The position numbers were made by a program, and so were the translations under genes. A stretch of 64,000 nt of DNA from JAFGFY01 sp964520425 (GTDB lineage Bacteria > Desulfobacterota > DSM-4660 > Desulfatiglandales > HGW-15), in assembly GCA_964520425.1 (NCBI GenBank), contig CAZFMX010000009.1, positions 1 to 64,000 of the forward strand. The letters are read 5' to 3'. The first letter of the stretch is position 1. Each line of letters begins with the position of its first letter. Shown here piece after piece: positions 27,427-36,100 of the stretch. Under the pieces are notes generated by a model. That model did not search any database. It was given only the letters and a program-made list of their open reading frames with translations, and was not told the DNA's origin.

Positions 27427-28944
27427 TTAAAAATTAGTATAAATAAAATCAGTGGGCGTTGTATGGCCAAAAAAAGTAAGAAAGGAAATAAAGGCAGCTA
27501 ATGCCGTTATCAGAGCATATCTAATATTTCTCTTAAACAAAGGTTCTCTATTCCAATCTATAATATTAGTCATCTGTAAAATATTTGGCATACGGAAAAG
27601 ACCCCACATCGCGAAAGCGGTAATATAAAGTACGGAAGTAAACGGGATAATAAAAACGTTTTTGGTACCACTTATATTAAGAAAATCCCATGGGGAAAAA
27701 TAATTGAAAACACTCGCGAAACTAGCAGACACTTCTATTCCATTAAATCCAAGCATTCCCTTTATTATATCAAGTGCAATTCTAAAAGACGGGGATCGAA
27801 AAAAAACCCATGATATATTTACAAACATAAAAGTAATAATCCAGGCAATTGATATAGGTATTTTTATCCCAATTGTTTTCCAAAACCTATGTACTACCAA
27901 GGCAATACCATGCATGCTTCCCCAAATAATAAAGGTCCAACTAGCTCCATGCCAAAAGCCTGCAATTAAAAAAGTAATAAAAAGATTTAGACAAGTTCGA
28001 AGATATCCCTTTTTATTCCCACCCAATGGTATGTAAAGAAAATATTTTAACCAATTTGACAGAGAGACATGCCATCTCCTCCAAAATTCCTGGATATTTA
28101 AAGCGCGATATGGAGAGTTAAAATTTATTGGTAGTATTATATTAAAAAGTAGAGCGGAAGCTATAGCCATATCAGTGTAAGATGAAAAATCAAAATATAT
28201 TTCTATAGTATAACATAAGCTTGTGGCCCATGCTTCAAAAAAAGATAAAGCTTTAGACGCTTCAAATCCAGCATTCGCCCATTTTGAAAAAGAATCTGCA
28301 ATAATAACTTTTTTAAACAACCCTGTAAATAAAATAAAAACAGCGATTGATATGTTATCTGAATCGATATATTTATATTTAATATCATATAATTGTGGGA
28401 TAATATCGTTATATCTTACAATTGGTCCGGCGATTAACTGAGGGAAAAATGTCATAAATAAACAATAATCTATAAATGTCAACTCCTTAATATTCAGGTA
28501 GTAACTATCAACTAAAAATGCAATTTGTTGGAACGTAATAAAGCTGATTGCCAAAGGAAAAACGATATCAACAAATGGAAGCTTATTGCTAAGAAAAAAA
28601 TTGACATTTTCTATTAAAAAATTAGTATATTTAAAATATACTAAAATAACAACATTAAATAAAATACCTAATATTAAAATAAGTTTTTTATTCGAAATAA
28701 AAAACATTGGAGATTCATCCCCGTTTATTAATCTATGGAGAAGTACACCAAAAAAATAATTGAAAAATAATGAAACACATAGAAGAATCATTGAATTCAA
28801 AGCAGCATAAGAATAGAAAATTAATGAGAAAAGCACTAAAGTTGATTTGGAAAGGATATTAAATCCTAATTTCGTAAGAGAAAAATATAAAAAAAGTACC
28901 ATTGGAAGGAATATAAAGATATAGACAGGTGAATTAAAAAGCAT
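27427..28944 (-). CDS. MBOAT-family membrane O-acyltransferase (AlgI/DltB-like)
   Basis: A 505-residue polytopic membrane protein of normal MBOAT length. FWRRWHVSLSNWLKYFLYIPLGG and AGFWHGASWTFIIWGSMHG are the two hallmark segments (each given here only in part: FWRRWHVSLSNW and AGFWHGASWTF), the second with the catalytic His. These proteins pass an acyl group, often acetyl, across the membrane to polysaccharide or peptidoglycan acceptors. The adjacent SGNH-like gene is the expected partner. Codon use and base composition are far more AT-rich than the fucose and sulfotransferase genes, pointing to separate acquisition. Confidence 0.92.
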   Translation of the reverse strand: MLFNSPVYIFIFLPMVLFLYFSLTKLGFNILSKSTLVLFSLIFYSYAALNSMILLCVSLFFNYFFGVLLHRLINGDESPMFFISNKKLILILGILFNVVILVYFKYTNFLIENVNFFLSNKLPFVDIVFPLAISFITFQQIAFLVDSYYLNIKELTFIDYCLFMTFFPQLIAGPIVRYNDIIPQLYDIKYKYIDSDNISIAVFILFTGLFKKVIIADSFSKWANAGFEASKALSFFEAWATSLCYTIEIYFDFSSYTDMAIASALLFNIILPINFNSPYRALNIQEFWRRWHVSLSNWLKYFLYIPLGGNKKGYLRTCLNLFITFLIAGFWHGASWTFIIWGSMHGIALVVHRFWKTIGIKIPISIAWIITFMFVNISWVFFRSPSFRIALDIIKGMLGFNGIEVSASFASVFNYFSPWDFLNISGTKNVFIIPFTSVLYITAFAMWGLFRMPNILQMTNIIDWNREPLFKRNIRYALITALAAFISFLTFFGHTTPTDFIYTNF

Positions 28945-29508
28945 AAAAAAACCGTATTCTTAAAAGAGGAATGTTAAGGAATTTATATATAAGTAATCAA
29001 TTTTTCGCTCAACTCATTTATATACGAATGAAAAAAGTACTTTATTTTATCTCTATTGATTGGTAAAAACTCACTTATTATTTGTAGAAGTGTAGAAAAA
29101 ATGGTCTTGAATGTCAAGAGAAAAACTATCACGTCATGTGATAGTTTATTTATTGGAAACTAATGTCGACAGATGAGAGAAGGACAATTACGTGAACGTA
29201 AGACAAATGTGAGGTTATTTACCGATTAAGGAGAACGGAATTGGTTGAATAAGTGCATAAATATTTATTAGAATCCTCTCACCAACTAAAAAATGTAGGA
29301 GAAGCTACCACGAATAAGTAAGACCGGTCTCCTAATATTTATTGAAAGATACTCTTAAAGAGGTAAAAGAGTAAGGCTATATAATACTATGAAACATTGT
29401 GCAATCAACATTCTTGCGTCTGATGAGTGGACCGCAATATAATAAATTTACTAATTTATCCCGAGTCAAAATCTCAATAACTTAGGTTCTTGAAGAGTGT
29501 TATTCTGC
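28945..29508. other. AT-rich spacer between divergent genes
   Basis: No gene is supported. The stretch holds one perfect palindrome at 29123-29147 (listed separately). The remainder is AT-rich and shows no coding periodicity that I can detect. Confidence 0.5.
29123..29147. repeat. Perfect inverted repeat, ten-base arms
   Basis: AAACTATCAC (29123-29132) and GTGATAGTTT (29138-29147) flank the loop GTCAT. A short AT tail follows. It lies between two divergent transcription units, so it does not obviously terminate either; it could be an operator or a terminator for an unseen transcript. Confidence 0.5.
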
Positions 29509-29536
29509 TTGACTTCTACACTATTTGGGATATTCT
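29509..29536 (+). promoter_or_regulatory. Sigma-70-type promoter
   Basis: TTGACT (29509-29514) and TATTCT (29531-29536) are 16 bases apart and point toward the methyltransferase gene at 29733, leaving a leader of about 190 bases. Confidence 0.4.
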
Positions 29537-29732
29537 AAAAGTGTGGCCTTCTTTTTATCAATTAACCTTCGCCTGGGAGGTATGCCTTTGGAGAAACAAC
29601 CTCAAATAGTATTCATATCACAGGTAATGGATTTAAGACCCAATCGTCGATATAGAGTAATAATTTTTGGTAATTATAAAAGAAGAAAATGAATTATATT
29701 ATAATAATAATTTGAAAAAGGGAGTTCTAGTT

Positions 29733-30413
29733 ATGGCAGATAAAAACGCAAATACTTTTTTAGCGAAAGTCTGCAAAGGAAGAACATTTGCAGATGTTGG
29801 AGGAATATGGGGAACTGTAAATGAGAAGGCATCTATCGCGTATCAACATGGCGCCTCTGAAATTACAATGATAGATATATTTCCATCTGAGCATGAACTA
29901 TGGAAAAAATTCCATGAGAGAATGGAAAGCATGAACATAAAAGAATATAAATGTGTAATCGGCGACATTATAGATTTATCTCTACAATCATATGAAGTCA
30001 TTCATTCTTCGGGAGTATTGTACCATATTCCTGATCCATTAAAATATGTATATAAATTGAGTTCTATTACGAAAGAATATTTGGTATTAGGATCGCAAAT
30101 CATTATTGAAAGTATCGAAAATCAATATAGTTCATTAAAAGTACCAAAGTCAGGCGCTTTGTTTGTTCCTGCCCTCAACGATGCTGATAAAGATTTGTTG
30201 ACTGAACATTGGAGACAAATCAATCCAAATTTTGAAGCTTTCAATAGATGGAAGTTAAAAGACTACCACCTAAAATCTTATGGACCATGGTGGTGGTTAC
30301 CGACAGTTAACACCTTAAAAATGATGTGCCGAATAAATAATTTTGAGATTATTGATGAATGTTACGGTGCTAAAAAGCATACTTATACTCTTCTATTAAA
30401 AAAAGTAGCTTGA
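29733..30413 (+). CDS. SAM-dependent methyltransferase
   Basis: A 226-residue protein. The ATG 29733 has GGGAG eight bases upstream and is preferred over earlier in-frame GTG/TTG codons. TFADVGGIWGTVNEKA is the SAM-binding loop, MIDIFP the acidic strand end, and SSGVLYHIPDPL the motif seen in CmoB/DUF1698- and UbiE-like methyltransferases. The acceptor is unknown; a sugar of the local glycan is plausible. Its AT-rich composition matches the MBOAT island, yet it is transcribed in the opposite direction from its neighbours. Confidence 0.8.
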   Translation: MADKNANTFLAKVCKGRTFADVGGIWGTVNEKASIAYQHGASEITMIDIFPSEHELWKKFHERMESMNIKEYKCVIGDIIDLSLQSYEVIHSSGVLYHIPDPLKYVYKLSSITKEYLVLGSQIIIESIENQYSSLKVPKSGALFVPALNDADKDLLTEHWRQINPNFEAFNRWKLKDYHLKSYGPWWWLPTVNTLKMMCRINNFEIIDECYGAKKHTYTLLLKKVA

Positions 30414-30474
30414 TTATAATGGTGATTTCAATCACTTCTTTCTAAGTAACAGCCGTTTGTTGCGACAAAAATTG

Positions 30475-30720
30475 TCACCGAGACACCAGAGGCCATATTT
30501 TTACACCTTCATTGAGATTGTGTCCGAGTAAAGACTCACCAGGACCATGAAGGTGGATATTTTCGATAAAATAGCCAGAGTTTTTTGATACCTCTCGAAA
30601 ACGCGCTAAAACACTCAAATCCAATTTATAGTCGGATAACTCTCTACAGTCGTATTGACATTTTGACTGCACCTCAAGTTTCATCTGCCGAATATATTTT
30701 ATTGTCTTCATTTCTTCCAA
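30475..30720 (-). pseudogene. Degenerate N-terminal fragment of a radical SAM protein
   Basis: An 81-codon frame reads KLEVQSKCQYDCREL, which resembles the start of SPASM-type radical SAM enzymes (LEVTxxCNxxCxxC), but the third cluster Cys position is Leu. IHLHGPGESLL corresponds to the usual HxxGxGEPLL motif. The frame then ends, so the remaining barrel and SPASM part are missing. The lost cysteine and the truncation both say that it is non-functional. Confidence 0.6.
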
Positions 30721-30810
30721 CCTAAGTGTAGTTCACTCTATCAGCAGGCAAATCAGCGTTGGCGCGAGACTCTGAATCAGTAATGTTCTTTTCTCCGTAC
30801 AGAGGAGGTC

Positions 30811-32952
30811 CTAGAGATGATATTTGTACTTTTCCGAAAGTTTCATGAAAGATTCCGATTCTAAAACCTCCCTTTTGAATGCGTTATTATAAGGTCGCCT
30901 TTCAAGTTCTTTTATCTCTTTGAAATTCTTGCCTCGACCACTATTCCCTGTCAGCTTAATCTTATGGAACCTATCCTTATATGTAGGATCAAATTCAATG
31001 CCATATACACAGCACATTCGTTTAAGAATTGAATCAGGGTTTTCCAAGAATTCTTCATAACAAAATACTTCTGCAAAGTGATACTTCTCCAGGAAGGTTA
31101 GCACTCGTTGGCAATAAGTATCAAAGTCTTTAGCATCGGTTATAAAGCTAGGATTGGCCTGTAAGGATAGATAGGAATCAATAGGGTTTCGCAATGTGAC
31201 TATTGGTTTTACCATGGCAATTTCAGTCAAAAAGGTATACAAAGGCGGGGCATCGACACATCCATCCATCAGAAAATCCCAATGAGAATGGTCCCGAACT
31301 ATTAAAGCTTTATTTTTTTCTATGGATTTATCTAAAACCCACGAAATCCGCTCAAGAAATATTTTCTTTAGATCCCCAATGCTGCTGTAACTTAGTTCGG
31401 GGTAGTTTTTCTGAAACTGTTGTAGCGGATCGAAAGGATTAAACCATATAATACCTGGGTTAGATGGATTGATCTCACTCAATAAAACCACATCCCGCAT
31501 TGCAGCCAGACATTTGCATATCACAGTCCCTCCAGAGCAAGAAAAATGATGAATGGTCCCGACAGAGTGTTGTCCTACAGCCGAAATGGTTTTTTGCAGA
31601 AAATCACGGATTATTACCTGGTCTCTCGTGACTTTTAAATAAATCACAATTTCCAAGGGAGAATCAGCTATTACCGGCGTTTTGGGCAAGACCAGGCTCG
31701 GATTGTCTCCCAAAACCATGATTTTCAAACAGTCTGTATCTGGTAGCCTTAAAGCTTGATCCTGAACGGTTATCTGAACGAAATCCTTAGCAGTTTTTGC
31801 AGCCCACACACATTCTCCAGTGGCTTGGTTGTTAAGGGTAATAGCAGCAATCCTTACCGTCCCGTTTATGTTCAACGGCTTAATGATAATCGGTTCATGC
31901 CCTAATAAAAGGGGCTCAGGTACCGGTATAGAAATCTCTTTCCATACATCAGGCAATAGGTGAACCCTTTCAATCAATCCCCCGCGTTTCTTGCTCGAAG
32001 GAAAAGAGATTTGGATGAAAAGAGGAAGGCTGGACTCAACAGCAATTCTCTCCAGTTTAGTTTGGAAGATATCCGTCTCCTTTTGATATTGACCAACCAC
32101 ACTAAGCAGGCTGTCCACCAGATCAAGATTGTTGTGTTGTCGTAATTCGGAAGTAAGCTGACGGTTAGATGTAGACAGAGTTGGTACCTCATCTCTCAAC
32201 GTGTTAAAGCCCAAAGTATTGTTTTCAAAGGACCCGTACCATTGTACACTACGGATCTCCTGATAGAGTATCTCATAGACCTGGAAGTTCTCTTTCTCCT
32301 TGTCCGTTAGATGTGAGGCATGGTGTTGTTTGACACTTGGCTGGATATAGTCAAGCAGCGAAGGGGAAGCCTTCCACGGATCCTTGGGCCAATTTAGATC
32401 GAGTTCCTTGCCAACACGAAGCATAATGGCCAAAGGGTCTGCCAAAAGTTGATCAAAACTAATAAGAACAGAATTTTGACAATACCGCAGGCTATCCCGT
32501 ACGTGGGCAAGCCAGAGTAGATGTGCCTCTCCTATTCCAATATTCGCATCCTCTGCTACGGATTGTGCAACTTCCCAAGGGTGTCTGACCACGAAGACAA
32601 ACTTAGAGATAAGCTCTGCTTCGTCAAAACATTCAATCCATAAAGGTAAGAATCTGCACAGAAAAGGGTCGGCTACGAACAAGGGAACCGTTGCTTGTTG
32701 ATGATCGGATAGCAGATCAAGGATTCGTTGGCGAGCGTGTTTGGCACTTCTCGACCTCATCCAGTCATGGTTAAGAGGCCCGGCCATGGTTGGTAAGTGG
32801 TCAAGACCCTGAAACAGCAAACGATTAATACTAGAGACATCCATATCATGATGGTGGTCCAGCGCCTGCAAGCCAAGTATTCTTAGACACTGGATTAATA
32901 TTGACATGCCGCTTTTGGGTGTGCCCGTAAATGTAATTATCGAGTCACTCAT
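30811..32952 (-). CDS. Double sulfotransferase-like protein with central beta domain
   Basis: A 713-residue protein. Residues 1-235 are a sulfotransferase-like domain (FTGTPKSGMSIL loop; VVRHPWEVAQSV; LISFDQLLADPL), closely resembling the N-terminus of the coiled-coil protein at 42559-45728. Residues about 315-460 form a beta-rich domain also shared with that protein (NINGTVRIAAITLNNQATGE versus NTRGMVSISSVKLIHAVTGE). Residues 465-713 are a second sulfotransferase-like domain (HFSCSGGTVICKCL; TLRNPIDSYLSL; CYEEFLENP). Acceptors are unknown. No strong Shine-Dalgarno is seen. Sulfation of a sugar or a chain end is the best guess. Confidence 0.72.
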   Translation of the reverse strand: MSDSIITFTGTPKSGMSILIQCLRILGLQALDHHHDMDVSSINRLLFQGLDHLPTMAGPLNHDWMRSRSAKHARQRILDLLSDHQQATVPLFVADPFLCRFLPLWIECFDEAELISKFVFVVRHPWEVAQSVAEDANIGIGEAHLLWLAHVRDSLRYCQNSVLISFDQLLADPLAIMLRVGKELDLNWPKDPWKASPSLLDYIQPSVKQHHASHLTDKEKENFQVYEILYQEIRSVQWYGSFENNTLGFNTLRDEVPTLSTSNRQLTSELRQHNNLDLVDSLLSVVGQYQKETDIFQTKLERIAVESSLPLFIQISFPSSKKRGGLIERVHLLPDVWKEISIPVPEPLLLGHEPIIIKPLNINGTVRIAAITLNNQATGECVWAAKTAKDFVQITVQDQALRLPDTDCLKIMVLGDNPSLVLPKTPVIADSPLEIVIYLKVTRDQVIIRDFLQKTISAVGQHSVGTIHHFSCSGGTVICKCLAAMRDVVLLSEINPSNPGIIWFNPFDPLQQFQKNYPELSYSSIGDLKKIFLERISWVLDKSIEKNKALIVRDHSHWDFLMDGCVDAPPLYTFLTEIAMVKPIVTLRNPIDSYLSLQANPSFITDAKDFDTYCQRVLTFLEKYHFAEVFCYEEFLENPDSILKRMCCVYGIEFDPTYKDRFHKIKLTGNSGRGKNFKEIKELERRPYNNAFKREVLESESFMKLSEKYKYHL

Positions 32953-33156
32953 ATCATCTAAAAAGATAACTAGTTTTAGACAGTTGTCATTGATTAGTCT
33001 TTTCTCTAGTTATCTCCTAATTAATTACTCCTCTATCACCTTAACCGAATATCGCTTTGGCAGGTCACAACTGAGGCATAATAATGCAAATTGACACTAT
33101 AAATGGTGAAATGATTAAGTTGTATTTGTCCCAATGTTGTTGTCTTAAATTGTTCA

Positions 33157-36100
33157 TTAGTTCATCGTGATCCTATTCATGCGTTTCTTGAATTCTATTT
33201 CTACCGATTCTTGATCCTCTTCAAGTACTGCTTTACCTGAAGAATTTTCCATTTTTATGAGATAACGTTGTAGATTCTTATTTTGTCGTAGGCGAGCAAA
33301 TGCTTCAGTACGATAACTAACTTTGAGTTCAGTATTTATTTCCTTCTTATATTCATTAAAATAAGATGTAGATTCATTTATCTTGAAATAGGTTTGAGCG
33401 GATAAAGGCTTTTCGCATTCAACATATTCTGCATGTTTAGCAAATTCACGACATAAACTCCAATCTCCGGCTAGCTTAAATCCCCGCAAAGCATGCTTTG
33501 ATTTGAACCATAAACCTTTTTTAAAAAACATAACAACATTCTGAAGCAAATCCCAGTGATAGCCGTCACACAGGCCCTCCCGAATAACTGTGGTAGGAGT
33601 GGGAGTGTCTTTCAACGATATCGAGCTATCAAATTCAATAGCAGATTTAGGCCCTGAGATCCAATTGAGGTCCGGATATGCGTCGATGATACGACTAATT
33701 GTGGACAAAGCATGTGGTAGAAGAATGTCACCAGCATTGACCCAAGCCATGAAATCCTGTACATCAACAAACATATTGTCAAAGGCTTCTCTGATTGCAT
33801 CATACTTTCCTTGATCAGACGTGCAGGACCAGAAGAACTTCACTCGATGGCAGTTGATATTCGTATTTCCTTCGGTGATTTTAGAATCCCAATGTTTCAA
33901 AATATCTAGAGTTCCGTCTGTTGAGCCACGGTCATTAACATAGTAGTATATCTCTAAGTCGCCCGCTTGAGCCACTATACTTCTGATGGTCTTGTCTATT
34001 GTATCAGCTGCGTTCCGGCATGGCGTAACAATATAATATTTTGGTTTATTTGGTAAAGAAGTAGCACCAATTGATACAATTCTATTATTTGTTAGATTCT
34101 CGGAGAAGTGTTCTTGTTTGTTTTTTTCTTCTATCTTATTCAATATTTTATGATAAAGGGATTGGTGTCTCCTTGCCGATATTCTAGGATTGTGATGATT
34201 CACAGCGGCTTGCCGACAAAGCTCCTTAATGTGTGGATTTATTTTTACTTCGTTAAGAGCCCAGTTAATGCCTTTGGCAATATCCTCAACATTAAGATAT
34301 TCAGCAAAAAAACCTGTCTTCTTATGCTCAATAAACTCTGGTAAATTCCCAATTGGAAAGCCAACAACAGGTGTCCCACAAAGAAGAGACTCAGCAACGG
34401 TCAAAGGAGCATTATCTTCTCTTGAAGGGAAAACATAAACATCGGCAGCAGAATATGCCAAGGAAATTGATTCATTTTCGGTTAAATACCCGAGATTATG
34501 TACGGGAATCTCCAGGTTAAGATTGCCATTACCAAAAACAATAGCCTCGACATTATCCGAATTAAAGTTAGTGCAAAATTGCTTTATGCCATTTTGAAGT
34601 AAATCATATCCTTTTCGGTGGTTGGTCAAAGAGGCCGCGGCAAAGAGTATCAATTCTTTATTGAGAGGTAACTTCAATTTTCGTCGCGCTTTAACTTTGT
34701 CTACAGGGAGAAACTGAGTGATTGGAAATGCATTCGGTATAACGTGAAGCTGTTTCTTGGCTAATAGGGAACTTTTGCTGGCAAGTTCAGCAAGCCATTT
34801 TGAGGGAAAGATGAAATGAATATCCAACTTATCATAGGCTTGTTTCTTAATCCTCCATTGTTCATGGGCTAAGTTGCTTTGACCTCCAAGTTGGGGGCAT
34901 TCCCTACACTCTCTCATAAATTCTTGGCATCCATTTGAATAATGGCACCCTCCGGTAAAAGGATTCATGTCCGCAAGCGTCCAAACAACAGCTTTATTTT
35001 CCAAAATCTCTGCCATATGTATATAGTCAAGCATGCCGACAATCCAGTGGAGATGTATGATATCATATTGATCGATCAACGATTCCATCTGTCGCATATC
35101 GACGACAGAAGTGATCATACTCCACAATTCGCTAGCACAATAGCCCGGGGCATTTTTTGGTCTTTGGATTGCATATTCATCGACCACATTCCATGCTCTT
35201 TTATAACCGGCCGTGAAGGGACCAAAAACAGGTTGAATTTGGCCCACATGCTTAATGTCTAGCATCCTTACCACTAAGGATAAAATTCTTGCATCAAGTT
35301 CATATTCACGCAGAGCGGCGACTCGACGCTGAGATCCCGTACCGGCCCCACCGCTGTCAAAAGTAGAAAGTGTCAAAACTCTTAATGAGGTATTTCTATT
35401 CTTGAAGGACTTATGACCATCTTTTTGAAATCTCATTTTATTGTAATGTTTTATGCTATCTAATTTTGTTGTTTCATTATCATTCCAATAAATCATCGGA
35501 GTGCCATCATCAGTAATATCAATGGGATTAACGAGTAACCAGTAAGCATCGTCATCACTATTTTTTTCGATGAGTTGAAATAATTTCTTTAAAAAAAGCG
35601 AGGTTTTGTTGTTAAAGGCCTGGATGTTTGCCTCATTAATAGCTTCTCGGTATTTTTTAAAGAATATAACTATTTCCTCTTTTGAAAGAATGACAGGCAT
35701 ATTCTTGAAGAAAGCGTCTGCCCAATAGGATTGAAGCATCCTGTCTCCCAATGACTTCAAATTCGCTTCATTCAGTGATTGCCACGCCCTCTTCCTCCAT
35801 TCAAGTGTATCCATATATTTCCGGAAGTTAAAAGTATTCATAGCAGATGAAACGTTCTTACGATAATGGTAAACGATTTTATCGATGACAGTAATCTTTT
35901 CAGCTTTAGTCAATGCATGGACTAAGAAAATGCTATCTTGTCCCATTTTTAAATCAGTTGGATAGGGTACTTTTTTGGCAAAAGATGTTTTGTATAAATA
36001 CGACCAATGCCCTGTAGTATTACTAAGAAGTTCAGGCATTTTTCGTAAGCTTGTATTTATTATCAAGGGTGCATCTTTACACATACTTTTTATTGACTTT

